From Rhyacophila brunnea (Eukaryota > Arthropoda > Insecta > Trichoptera > Rhyacophilidae), in the NCBI GenBank assembly GCA_022495005.1, contig JAGYXB010000135.1:3472001-3536000 (forward strand): a stretch of DNA of 64,000 bases, given 5' to 3'. Position numbers and translations under genes: made by a program. The notes beneath the pieces are model-generated. The model did not search any database and had not been told where the DNA came from. It saw only the letters and a program-made list of their open reading frames with translations. Positions 1-10,917 of this stretch are shown one piece after another; positions within the stretch are counted from its first letter, which is position 1; each line of letters starts with the position of its first letter.

Positions 1-1961
1 GCAATGATAGAATTGCGATTTTGAGGCACACAAGAATCGCTCCAGGTAATTAGATCTGTAATGACATTTTCTTCACAAACGCGTTCCAGTATTTTCGTAA
101 ATGCACTTGCAATATCATTACCTGCCCTGCCAGAAGTTCCTTCTGGCCACACGGCACAATACACCGTCTTGGTTGTTGAGAGATGCGCAGTCAAATTGTA
201 TACGTTCAGTTTTCTTCTATAAAAGAAAGAACTTATTTCTGCTCGCGGACATTTTGCAAGTCAAAACAAAGTACTGGAACATTTCCTTCTTTATCTCGTT
301 TTCGTTCACTTCTCATGGCATTTTTCACAGTTATATGATGGTCGTAGGACAATTGCAACTCTTCCGTCACAAGAGATTGTTTCTTGGCTACATCGAATTT
401 CTCGCAGAGATCGCAACGATCAGATTTTCTTTTATGAAAATCTAAATTAAACTCTGTGAGAAACATTTTTCGATACAAAGACTCCTTAACTGGATTAAAA
501 TTGACAGTGACAGCGAGGCTTTTGTACATCTCGTACATCTTTGCTATATTTAGATTTGACTCCAGGTATTTTTTAGTCGTTGTCGCTCGGCTGTAGTGTG
601 ATTCTACACGAGGGTAGGAGTTTATATGTTCACGAACTTTTATTTTTTGTTCCTCTGGTAGTTTATGAATACTTTTATCCGAAAACCCCTTCCATCAAGT
701 TTCGGAGTATTTGACAAGCTTTCTTGAAGATGAACGGTATAAATTAACTTTTGAGATATTGAAAGCGTGCTTAAATAAAATGATTTACAGACTCTGATTT
801 GCTCTGTCTTAACTTTGAAAAAATATTCAAATGAATATTGTCGACGAGATTTTTCTACAGAGTCATCTCTACTAAGACGTTTCGTTAATGTTCGTTTTGT
901 TGTGTTCAAATACAAGTGCTTTTTCTCATTAGCATTTAATGAGTAAAACGAATTGAATAATTGTGTTCTTTCTTCAACTGTAATGTTTTTACTACATTTA
1001 AATAAACACGATTCAATGCAGTTTTTAACGGTTTTTAAATTTTTTTTAGGGATAAGTTTTCCGCGGGTATTTTTGTAGGCTTCCCCAGCCTGATAATTTT
1101 TTTTTGCAACATTGCAGTGCCATTTACTAGGATTAGCCACTCGCTTACGGCATTTCTTTTTCGGAGTCATGTTTTCTTCAGCATCTATTTGTCCAGGTAT
1201 AGGTGATGCAATTTGAATACGATCAGTATCTGAGATCAACGGCAATTCAGAAGAACCTGATGGCAGTATGATGATTTCTTCGACTATAATAATTGGAGTG
1301 TCTGGAGACAAGGCCTCTGGATGTGGTGTGTCATTATTAGTTACATCGAATCTAAAACAAATATAAAATAATGTTGTCAAATTCATCTTAACTTTACTGG
1401 TAAAATGTATTTCAATGAAGAAATACTTAATATATACTGGAAGTAATAGCTTAATTAACATAATATTCAAAATTTTTAGAAAATATATATATACATATCA
1501 TATTGTATTTTTTTTTAACACTAAACAGACCTTGAGGCCCAATGTAGTGTAATGAAACAGTAGTTAGTAATAGAATAGAAACAAATACAAACATCCAGGC
1601 TTTGAGAAAATTACATAAACATATTGTGACCTCAGCGGGAATCGAACCTGGAACCTCCAGATGAATATCCAGCACCTTATGCACTGGACTACAAGGCCGC
1701 ATCGATTTTTATGAACAATAAATAGTACCTACTAGTACTTACTCTAGAAACAAAACATGACTAATTTTTTTTTAAATTTAATTAAAATTTAATTTATCTC
1801 ATTAATTTTGACTTTAAGAGTAATGAATTATATATGTTCATTTAATTTACGCACCTGTTTTTATTATCCGGTGTAATGTCGAGGATGAAATCATTAGAAC
1901 CATTATTACTATTTGATTTATAAGAGCATGGCAAAGAAACTAGTCCATTTGAAAATTCCAT
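1..1961 (-). pseudogene. Broken two-exon transposase-like gene (DUF7869-type family), 3' end beyond the window
   Basis: Seen: exon 1 (1855-1961) starts ATG, encodes MEFSNGLVSLPCSY..., and ends at a CAG|GTGCGT donor. Exon 2 begins at 1351 after TTTGTTTTAG, and the split codon restores the frame (R-FDVTNND). Exon 2 then encodes a basic segment (KKKCRKRVANPSKW), a cysteine motif (CLFKCSKNITVEER), a VCKSFYLSTLSISQK block, then RCDLCEKFD and LCFDLQNV, and near position 1 LITWSDSCVPQNRN, which is open to the window edge. The frame shifts in the GGGGTTTT run near 682-689 and again near 246-253, so the copy is inactive. Known, from memory: proteins with this layout recur in many copies in aphid and lepidopteran genomes and are usually called uncharacterised or DUF7869-like; the DSCVPQNRN block resembles a transposase or nuclease core. 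Inferred: a decayed mobile-element-derived gene rather than a host enzyme. Family assignment about 65% sure; exon structure more certain. Confidence 0.7.
1502..1702 (-). repeat. tRNA-derived SINE inside the intron (copy 1)
   Basis: On the minus strand the head (about 1702-1625) reads like a tRNA. There is a box A-like TAGTCCAGTGCATAAGG and a perfect box B GGTTCGATTCC, followed by TGAGGTCACAATAT. The body ends in a GTTTCATTACACTAC / GGGCCTCAAGG block and an A-rich tail near 1502. The same head and tail occur at 10738-10917, which makes this a dispersed SINE rather than a tRNA gene. It lies within the intron (1352-1854) of the broken gene. Confidence 0.7.
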
Positions 1962-2844
1962 CGTCTCTTTTATTCGTATTTTTTGTAGTGGCAGAATACA
2001 CAGAATTGTTCCACAATATTATTATTACTTATTACAACTCTTATTACTTATAAGTAGGTACGTAGTCATTATACAACAGAATAATAATAAACTCTTGATT
2101 GATTGAACGAACGTAAAACGACTTTCAACTATGACCATCGATAGAGAACTGTCAAACACATACTAATCATGGAGTGAAGAAAGTTCAACCGGACGATACA
2201 ACCTTTTCAAATAAAATATGCTGTGTGTGTTTTTATTGTAAGTCAATATTAAATAGTTCCATAGTATTTTAGAACCTTGTAAAATATATTTATGAAAAAA
2301 AGCGTGTAGATAGAACTCCGGAATACTGCTAACTCCCATATTTGACAATAGATGTCTCTGAAATGAATGTATATGATAGAATATGGCTAATGGAACCTTT
2401 TCATACCAAAAAGTCATTTTAGGCCAAAATGTCAGTTAGAACCTTTTCAAAGTAAAGTAACGATTGCACAACGGGCCGGCAGTAGGGTTGCCAGACACGC
2501 CGTAGCCTTTAGCGTTTAGCGCCACGTCAACAAGCAATAACAAGTAACAAAAAATATATACTTATGTATATTGCATTTAACGCCGTAAAAATATTGTAGT
2601 AAGTAATTCAAGGGAAAAATTGAAAAAAGAGCTATCGTTTTTAGGAGGATTGCGTGCCGTGAAACCTCCAGGGGTACATAATTTTAACAGAGTAATTTTT
2701 AATTTTTACAAGCTGTAGTATTACACCACGCAGTAAGAGACATGTGTTACTTTTTTAAATTATTATTTCATTCAGTTTGAAACAAATTAGTTGCATCGCC
2801 TGGTTCCATATACCGCGGCTGTAATCTAATCAATGTGTGCATAT
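1962..2844. other. AT-rich DNA, nothing identified
   Basis: This stretch upstream of the broken gene should contain its promoter, but I see no clear TATA or initiator arrangement. Two similar GAACCTTTTCA-containing stretches (near 2390 and 2435) and a short GC-richer patch near 2470-2530 are the only visible structure. Confidence 0.3.
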
Positions 2845-3270
2845 CATGGCCCCCACATCCTAAAACGGTCCCCGCGGCCAGGATCTTTGGCGGGCGCCCC
2901 TACCTATCGCTAAGTTTAATGGCATGTGTGACGCAGAACAGAAGCGTTTTCAGAATTGTGTTACAGGTAAAAATTAAGGGCCTTCGGTTTATTTTTAGGG
3001 ATTTTTGTAGTTTTAATACATCTACTTGGATTATGTAGTTGTCAAGTATCAACACAAAACAATCAAAATCCATCTAACGACCTAATTTTTTTAATGTAAA
3101 ACTCTCTCTCGTGAAATAACTCCGCAGGCGACTTTTTTTACCGATTATGAGAGCGAATTTGTGATGTGTGTTTATCTTAAATATCCAATTGACCCGCCAC
3201 GCTGGGCTCGCCTGAGCCCAGGCCCCTAGGCTAGAGCCCTGTCAGCCCTCTCCCCCTTGTGGGGGCTATG
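2845..3270. mobile_element. hAT-like non-autonomous element, CATGGCCCC family, copy A
   Basis: The left end is CATGGCCCCCACATCC and the right end is TTGTGGGGGCTATG, forming short inverted termini. Flanks GTGCATAT and ATGCACAT match at 6 of 8 positions, which fits a decayed 8-bp duplication. Internal landmarks shared with copies B (25183-25698) and C (29821-30177) are GGATCTTTGGCGGG next to one end and a CCACGCTGGGC / AGGCCCCTAGGCTAGAGCCC block next to the other. Copies B and C lie in the opposite orientation. No transposase is present, and the family name is provisional. Confidence 0.7.
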
Positions 3271-3633
3271 ATGCACATTTTGCATAATATAGTGCATGGA
3301 CCCGATGTCTGTTAAAATGCATGAGTACATCTACTTAACTCTGTGGTGGTATATATATTATATATCTATATTATGTTTAGTTTAGCTTTATATTTAACCT
3401 GTATAGCTAGTGTTAAATAACTGATATAGGTAGGTACTTAATTAACATTCTTATACGACCTTGACATCTTGCAAGTCCGAGGCTCCGAGGGACCATTGTT
3501 TGTGGACAGCGATTAGAAATGCACAAACTATAGGTATAGGTAATTTGATTTTTTATGGCGTATTGAAAATCAGTGTTATTAAAAATATATACAACATAAT
3601 TATAGAGTTACGACAATGTTAATATTAAATTTA

Positions 3634-3754
3634 ATGTTTTTCCCCTGTTCTGAATTGTCATAAGTACTTCGGTTTATCGTTTTTCTGTTTTGTCACAGTT
3701 CTGTTTCTTCATGTTCCGTTTATTCATGTCCTGTTATATCATTGTCCGGCTACC
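3634..3754. mobile_element. Relic right arm of the ACAAAACAGAACA hairpin family
   Basis: The segment has repeated TGTTCTGTTT / TCATGTTC-like units after TTTTTCCCCTG and ends GTCCGGCTACC. This matches the right arm of the complete element at 48229-48692, which ends GTCCGGTTACC after TTTTTCCCCTGGCTG. No left arm is visible here. Confidence 0.55.
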
Positions 3755-4044
3755 TAATAAAATATAATATGTTGTATATTATTAGAAAACACCCAACTTA
3801 ACAATCTAAATCATTGGCACACTTTACTTTTTATTTAGCTATATGCATATATTTATGAAAAAAACCGTGACACAGACGAAGCACCTCCCTTCACACGAAT
3901 GAATTTGAAAAAGCCAAAAGCTTAAAAGTTAAAAAGTTGGTAACTAAACTGTCAATAAAATATGTATAGTATTGTAATCTGTACTACCATATAAGAGCTT
4001 AAATCCGAACAAGACACTTCGTATTCTTGCATGTAAAAATTAAC

Positions 4045-4076
<32 letters not shown>

Positions 4077-4936
4077 ATTGATGGTTACGTACGTATGTAT
4101 CTTCTAATGCACAATAATAATTGTAAGCAGATAAACACTTATTGAAAATGACAAGTCAAAACAAAACAACATTATGATATAAAAGCCTCCTTTATTTAAA
4201 TTTAGCCTCAATGTCGCAAGTAGAAAGATATAAAAGTTCAACACTTTTATTCGCACGAAATAAATTGTTACTTGGCATTTTGAATTCTTCTGTGAAATCG
4301 TAGTCGCGTGGAAGCCCTAGCCGAGAGAGGGGTAAAGTTATATCCGCGCATTTCGCTCGAAAGATTTTCTTTTATATGTACTACCTCTTTCCGCGGGATG
4401 GGCTCCTGTTACAAGGGACCTCACTTGCCCCAGCAGGTAGAAATGATTTATTTTACTTTGAACGTTTCGCGTCGAAAGGGGAGGAAGAAAACGTTTTTAG
4501 AAATCTCAAACCGAAAGTAAGATGTATGAATAAATCTGGATTTTGAAGTTTTAAAAGAATTCACAACAATAACTAAGCACCCCCGAAAAATTACTCATTT
4601 CATTATCCCTCAATGAAACTAGATAATATAATAATCATACGATGACCGCATTGTTCAAATTTCGAAGTATAAAAAAGCTAAAATAACATACAATAGCAAT
4701 TACAAAAGAATGTCTAAATGTTGATAAGAAAATTGAAAGTCAACATACTGACTAACTTCTCTGGACTGGACATCATCATATTCATAATACAAGACAAATT
4801 GTTGAAATTTCACAACAGATGATAAAAATATGCGCGACTTTCATTATTGGAGCAATGCAGAAATCCTCACAGTTTTCCCTATGATGAAGTCGAATGGGAA
4901 AGGACTGAAAAGTCTGTGTACCTTTAAAGTTTCAAA
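3755..4936. other. AT-rich DNA with a TA repeat and one GC-richer patch
   Basis: The stretch contains a pure (TA)n run at about 4044-4070. A GC-richer patch at about 4300-4450 has an open frame of 70 codons on the plus strand that resembles nothing I know. Otherwise no gene or repeat is recognised. Confidence 0.3.
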
Positions 4937-5372
4937 CAGAGCGTTGGAGCGGACCCTTTTTTGAGTTTCTCCGCTCCAGCTCCGCTTCGGGACCTAATAC
5001 TTGCTCCAGCTCTGCTCCAGGGTCTGCTCCGCTCCGGATAAAAAGGGTATTATATGTATGTTTAAAAAAATATTAGTATACAAATAAGTAGATTTAAAAT
5101 CTTCATTTTAATTATTAATTCTATTAAACATAATCGACAGCAAGTCGTCTTTCATTATTTGCATCGTTGCCGTACTTCAAATAATTCCAGTGTTGCAAAG
5201 TGTCAAATATAATAATTTCATTGGATTTTAAGACGAAAATTTAATAATAAAATACATCCGGAGCAGTGGGGCACTACACATTTTCGGCGCTCCGGCTCCG
5301 CTCCTGCTCCGGGTAAAACCCTATTGCTCCACTGCTCCGTGCTACTGCTACGAGCTCCGCTCCAACGCTCTG
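4937..5372. mobile_element. hAT-type MITE with reiterated GCTCC motifs
   Basis: It has 17-bp perfect terminal inverted repeats, CAGAGCGTTGGAGCGGA. The flanking 8-mers GTTTCAAA (4929-4936) and GTTTAGAA (5373-5380) match at 6 of 8 positions, as expected for an aged hAT target-site duplication. Both subterminal regions are packed with TCCGCTCC / CTGCTCC units, probably transposase-binding sites by analogy with other hAT elements. The middle (5050-5260) is AT-rich with no coding capacity. Confidence 0.82.
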
Positions 5373-8094
5373 GTTTAGAACATTATGCCGCACTACTCCC
5401 CCGCCGAGACTATCCGAGCGAGGTCGAGAAACAGAGTGTAGCAGGCGCGCTCAGCTCCTCGTCTACCAAAAAGTATTTTAAGGAATAGGTATTGCGAGGC
5501 CCCCCCATTAAAATTTTCTGGCGAAACGAATCCGTCATCCGCGTCAAATAAAATCACCGCTGTGATGGTGGCTGACCCAAGTAACACTTTTGATTATCGT
5601 CATCATTCCAGTCCGTTTGACGGTAGTTTTTATTCTTCTCCACCTCTATCAGTCCTGTATCGTCTTTTCGGTGATGACGATATCTTCCACCCGTCCTCTT
5701 GGTTTTGGAAAAAACAAATTTCCGTGTACATACTTATTTCAGATATATATTGACGATGTGGGATCAAGCTGTCTGATATGAAGAATCGAAGAGGGATAAC
5801 GCAGGGGGACCTGCCTTACTTTTTTCATCCCTGGGGAGTAGATTTACAAAGGGTGCCTAAGTACCGTGGCAACTTATTTGGCACATCAATTGTACGCAAT
5901 GATTAGAATCTACCGATTGATGTTTTAATAAAATTGTAGTCAAAATTTACAAATGAATTTAATAAACAAATGATTAATATTTGTGTGATGTAAACGAAAA
6001 GTATTAAATTATAAAGATAGCAAATATATCAGTGGGTACACAATGCAGTGGTTTAAGGTATGTAGGTCCTATGCACAGACTGATATCCAATAAGGCTCAA
6101 TACGAAAAATTAAACCAGCAAACTTACGTATAAAATTGTAATATGTAGGTACCTATAAAAAAATCTAAATCTACAGTTAGTTTTATTGCATTAAATTGCG
6201 GCCACGATGGCCGGACGTCTTACGCGTCGGCGTATAATGTCATGAGTCCCAGCATCGAATCCTGAGTCTAGCACATACATATACTATTTATCAGTTTGTG
6301 TTTGGAAGCTGGAAGAGTATGGACCTAATAGCTTGGGCACGTGGCCAACACAACACCCATTTCTCGTAAAAAGATAGCTGTTCATATAAACCTCCACCCT
6401 GTGACAGGTTTGGAGACCTCCCAGCGAAATTTAGCTCGTGCGATAATCTTTCACAGAAATTTAAAAAATAGGTACAACAATAGAGTTGCGTGTCGAGGAC
6501 CTTTTACATTTTTAAATCCCAAAGATAAAATTTTGAGACTTTCAAATGTAACGAGTAAGTTGTTAGCTTCAAGGAAAGTGGATATCACGTATGATTTATT
6601 TTCCGGCGAGGAAGCAGCCCAGACCAATAGGAACTACACATTTTGAAGACTTCAATAAAAGTGAATATTCATTAGATTGCCAATTCATAAAGTTGTGAAT
6701 ACATACTCTAAAATCGATAGAAAACAAATGCTGATAGTCCATATTATAACAATCGATACCTGACCAATAATACCGATGGCCCTGATCGTCGAAATACGGC
6801 GCCGGAAACGCCAAATCGGAAATGTTGGTCACTTTCCAGTGGCAGCACGTGATAAAGGGTCGCTGGTTAGGCGAGTGGGGGCGGAGGGGGTTTTCAAAGC
6901 GATCTACCATGATTGCCTCTACTGCCAGGGGGTCACAGGGGGGTCGGCGAGGGCGCGAAAGGGTGTGGGAGGGCGTGACAGATAAAATGATAATTCGAGG
7001 CGCTGCGTTTGTAGCACTGGATGGTGAAACGAGACGGGTTGTTCAAGCGAGGCGCTAATTGAAGTAAATAATAAAGAAATACGGAGAGAAATCAACGCTT
7101 CGCAATTTTCAGACTTCAATATATTATTTCTAGACATTATTTATACAAACCCAAAGTGGATTTCATAATTTTCCACATCTTGCGCGCATACCGTGTAAAT
7201 AGGTAGGTACTTCTTCGTTATATTTTCTTCTTGTGCCATCTTCTATCAGAGGTCAGTCGGGCGCCCAACGCGCACAAAGAAAAACGGTTTTTAAGGGAGG
7301 TCTTTTTATTGAATTTTAAGCAGGTGCCACCGTCTTCCACATTTACTTCAACTGCAGAATACCACAGTTTCCCAGACACTCAACAATTTGAGTCTAGCAA
7401 TAAATACCTGTCCTGCAGGTATAACTAAGGGTCACCTACAAATTATTGAGGTCAGAACCCGAAACAAGATATCCCCCCTTGTCGTCGCGCCTATCTGCTG
7501 CCAATCACAGATATTTGTTGTCACTAAATGGGATGTCTTTCTCTACCACGAAATGCTGTACGCTTGTAACAATATGACAGAGGCACTTTAATTCTCCAGT
7601 GTTGATGCCATGCAAAACTTCTCAGTCTTCCTATTCGTACGAGGACGTCAACATTAGACTATTGTCCTCAATATCTTCACAATACGTAATATTTCCTCGT
7701 TTATTGAACGTGCAATCGTGCCACAGTAACGAATTAATTACACAACAACAAACCATAACCATACATAATTTCAGGTCTCATTTTGAGATAGGTATGCGTT
7801 CACCAATTCTCATTTTATTTATACAAAACTTCTCGCCCTATTTCTCAGTGACCCGTGTCTGAAAATACTTTATTAAATTGTTAGCAAGTGCAAGTACGCT
7901 GAGACTAAAATTTGGAGAGATTCCTGACGCTGGTTAGTAATCACGGTAAGTACATATTATTGGTACTTACTTACTTTGATTCAAACCACAAAAGCCAATC
8001 ATCGATATTAGAGAAATTTATAAAGCGAAAATTTAAGCACATTGTCCATAATCTGATAAGTTCGAGTCCTGTCCAACATCATATTTCCAATGTA
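5373..8094. other. No recognisable gene; GC-rich patches at 5390-5520 and 6835-6985
   Basis: The open frames here are short and unlike known proteins. The patch at 6835-6985 is guanine-rich on the plus strand (GTGGGGGCGGAGGGGG, then GTGTGGGAGGGCG) and stands out from its AT-rich surroundings. It may be a conserved non-coding element, but nothing in the sequence proves this. A tRNA-like segment at 6195-6280 is listed separately. Confidence 0.3.
6195..6280 (+). repeat. Possible tRNA-derived SINE head
   Basis: A box A-like TGGCCGGACGT is followed about 45 bases later by GCATCGAATCC, close to box B (GGTTCGANTCC). The flanks do not form a tRNA acceptor stem, so this would be a SINE relic and not a tRNA gene. 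I found no second copy in the window. Confidence 0.4.
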
Positions 8095-8688
8095 CAGTAT
8101 AACCTCGATATAACGGACAATATATCCCGTCAAATGTTAAAATTGTTAAAAACACTAAGTGTTAATGTTTAAATCCAAGTGTCACCGTTTCACGTTTGTA
8201 AACAATGTTCTGCGCATGATAATCACGTCATATCTCTCAAACTCGAATTCGAGTCATAATACCATCTCGTAGACTGAACGTAACACTGACGTTTGCAACG
8301 CTGGCCGTTAATTTACACAGCTGCACAGCAGTTTAATTTGATAACTCTAAGTGATTGCATTTAGGTAATACACCATTAAATAAGTTTACAATGGTTATAA
8401 GTAAATGAAGGTGACCCTGGGTATCACATCATGACTGATTTTCGTAATTTTAGAGAGTTGGTTATAAAAAAAGTAGACTTCAAAAGTACAAACAAAACTT
8501 CATACTTTTTTCAAAGCAAGTTTACCGAAACTAAGCGCGTCGACATCGAACATTAAAGTCACTCCACTTCAGGTGTGTATATTATGTGAAGACGAATAAA
8601 CAGGATTTTGTTTGTGTTTTTAAATAATGGACTTTCGGCTTTAACGGACAACCCCACCCGCATTAGTCCGTTATATTGAGTTTCTAAT
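8095..8688. mobile_element. pogo/Tigger-like non-autonomous element
   Basis: The left end, after a TA at 8093-8094, reads CAGTATAACCTCGATATAAC followed by GGAC. The right end reads GTCCGTTATATTGAG-TTTCTA, an imperfect inverted copy. The AACCTCGATATAACGGA phrase is characteristic of pogo/Tigger termini. The right subterminal part, TTTCGGCTTTAACGGAC, is also typical. There is no transposase frame, and the exact right boundary is uncertain by a few bases. Confidence 0.65.
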
Positions 8689-9223
8689 CATTCTAATCTA
8701 TCTACGCATTTAATATGTCTGTATCACAGTTTCACAAATAACACCAGATGGAATTATTATTACGAAAAAAAGTTGCGGACATTCTGCCACTCGTCCATCG
8801 CGAGATTCGACTATCCAGTTAGAAATAAAGACATCATCTCTGCGATTCCGCGCTCCGAGCTGTTTCCTTATATTCCAATCTCTTTGGTAGTAGGTATTAT
8901 TATTTGCTTCTACAGCGAGGAAGCATTTTCTTCCAAAGCGGAAAACTGCTGGCTGGCTGGTAGCCGATAGACGCTCACTCGCTTGCTCGGTCTACTTTTT
9001 GACACGCAAAAGGGACCCAAAGAAAGAAAGCGCTGTGATGTACTCTGCTGCCAGAGTGTTTGTTGAACTGAGGCTCGGAGAAATCATTTAAATATTTCGA
9101 TCATCTGAGTGGATTTATCCATCAAATCTATAATACGAATATCAAACTACGAGTAGGTATATATATATACCCCAATTTTCCTACGGCGATTTTTTTTACG
9201 TAGATCGCGCAATCGATTCGTTA
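8689..9223. other. No gene identified
   Basis: The stretch holds a short plus-strand frame (8773-8970) with no recognisable domain, and a short TA repeat near 9155-9170. Nothing else is supported. Confidence 0.25.
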
Positions 9224-9795
9224 GAAAATTTAAAAGGGGGCCTCGAAATAGTTCAAATCAGTGATAGAATTATTAAGGCGATACTTCAGTAAAACGGCAA
9301 ACGAACTCGCTGGCACTCGGAGAGCAAACTTCGAGGAGTAAATACGTCAGTTTATTTCGTGATGGCGACTGCTGTCCGCTGACAATTCAAGTTCGAATTC
9401 CATAAGCGGGCAATCCCAGAGGATGTGTTCAACATCTTGGTGGTCATGCCCGCAGGTACAACCCGGCCCATCTACTATCAAGCCAAATTCGTGGAGTCTG
9501 ACGGCGAAGTTGCCGTGGCCGGTGAGGAACTGGCTAATCCAGTGCGAAGGTTGGAGTCTTCTAGTTTGGTGCCTGCAGAATACGTTTGGAAAAAAAGGTA
9601 AGTGTGCCGCCCCTTGGGGGAGGCGGTCCACCTCGCCTATAAATAGAACACTAAATGGACGCATGTTGGATTTATATGATAAATTATATTTCGGTCGGCA
9701 TGCGGCATTTGCACCCGCGACCCGCAATCCGCGCATCGCCTAGCCACGATCTTTTTATTTTTAGACCATGCCTCAACTGAGGTATAGCCTTAAAT
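9224..9795. repeat. Dispersed repeat family R1, copy 1 (chimeric with a LINE fragment)
   Basis: The outer parts match copies at 42663-43085 and 57745-58150. Shared landmarks are TTCAGT(G/A)AAACGGCAAA, GAGAGCRAA, TTTCGTGATGGCGAC, AACAYTAAATGGACGCATG, and CATCGCCTAGCCACGATC followed by GCCTCAACTGAGGTATAGCC. Copies 2 and 3 have an AT-rich middle of about 110-130 bases. Here about 9370-9640 is instead occupied by a reverse-oriented LINE RNase H tail. The family type is unknown; no terminal inverted repeats were found. Confidence 0.65.
9347..9736 (-). pseudogene. 5'-truncated LINE: C-terminal end of the RNase H / CCHC region
   Basis: The minus-strand frame contains HWISQFLTGHGNF, RLHEFGLIVD, then CTCGHDHQDVEHILWDCPLM. 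This is the standard tail of Jockey/I/R1-type non-LTR retrotransposon ORF2 (FLTGHG...YL.RF...C.CG....EH.L..CP). Recognisable similarity starts around VDRLPQGAAHLPFFPNVF, so only about 90 residues survive. The amino-terminal residues of the open frame come from the surrounding repeat. The frame ends just inside the repeat junction at TTTCGTGATGGCGAC. Inactive remnant. Confidence 0.75.
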
Positions 9796-10737
9796 CATAC
9801 CAAAATTTAAACAAAGCAAGTAAGCAATAAGAATAATACCCAATACATAACAAAATCGATGCAATTAATATCAAAGGGTTACCAGTTGTGATATTATTGA
9901 TAACCACTCAAGTGGTAGTTTTGTACTTTAAAAATGTACCACTAATGTTATTATGTTATCATCACTATCATCTTCAATAATAAATTATCTTTAGTTACAT
10001 TATATTATGATTCTAAGAAAGGCATACATTGATATTATTACTACGCTCCTAGATTGGTAATTGGAATGTACGGTTTTTATTTATGTTTTTATCGTGGGGG
10101 AGGGCTTTCAAGTCCCTAAACCCGCTACTGATGTTAGTGATACTATTGTTAATACTCGAAAATATGTGAAATGGCTAGAGATAGTTGGTATTGATTGAGA
10201 TATGTCAGGTTATCAGACAGATGTAGTAGTTGTCCGATACAAAAATTTGCAGTTGACGACCCCCCAAAAAATCGCATTGCATTATTACTTACTTCGAATT
10301 AAAATCGAGGCTGAAGTTCTACCGAAGCAGAGAAAGAGCTCCCACCAGTGCAATTCGATTAACCATCGAAAAAACTACACAGCCTGAATAATGATACCAT
10401 TAAACCAAACGTATAAGTAATAATGCATTTTAGAATGTGTGAAAATATAGCCTGCGGCACTATTATATTACTATCTGCGTATTAGGCATTTTAACAACGA
10501 GTCTCAAAAGCAGTTTGCGCCTTGGGCCTCTAAGTGATTCAAATTGACACTGGGTAGATATGAGGGATAATAATATAATATTAGCATAATACAAATATAG
10601 CGGCGCCAAATCGTCCTAGACGCTATAAGGTAGTGGAAGTTTTTCCTTGTTATGCGAAAATGGCGGCTTTTCTAAAACCGGTGGCAGAATATTACATCAT
10701 ATAAATTAAATATAAGTATACATTGTATATTCTTTAT
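9796..10737. other. AT-rich DNA, no gene identified
   Basis: There are only short frames, for example 10202-10387, without known motifs. No inverted or direct repeat of note was seen. Confidence 0.25.
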
Positions 10738-10917
10738 AACTATAACACTACAACAGGCCAAGAAGCTTGGCGCCCAATGACAGTAGTGGAATGAAACCGT
10801 AGTTTATTTGGTAATAGAAGTGAAACAATCAAATCTATATTGTGACTTCACCGGCAATCGAATCCGAAGCTCCCGGATGAAAGGCCAGCGCCTTACGCAC
10901 TGTACCACGATAGCCGT
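10738..10917 (-). repeat. tRNA-derived SINE, copy 2
   Basis: On the minus strand the head carries box B-like GGATTCGATTGCC followed by GTGAAGTCACAATAT. The body ends with GTTTCATTCCACTAC and TTGGGCGCCAAG. The head, spacing and tail match the SINE at 1502-1702. Confidence 0.7.
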
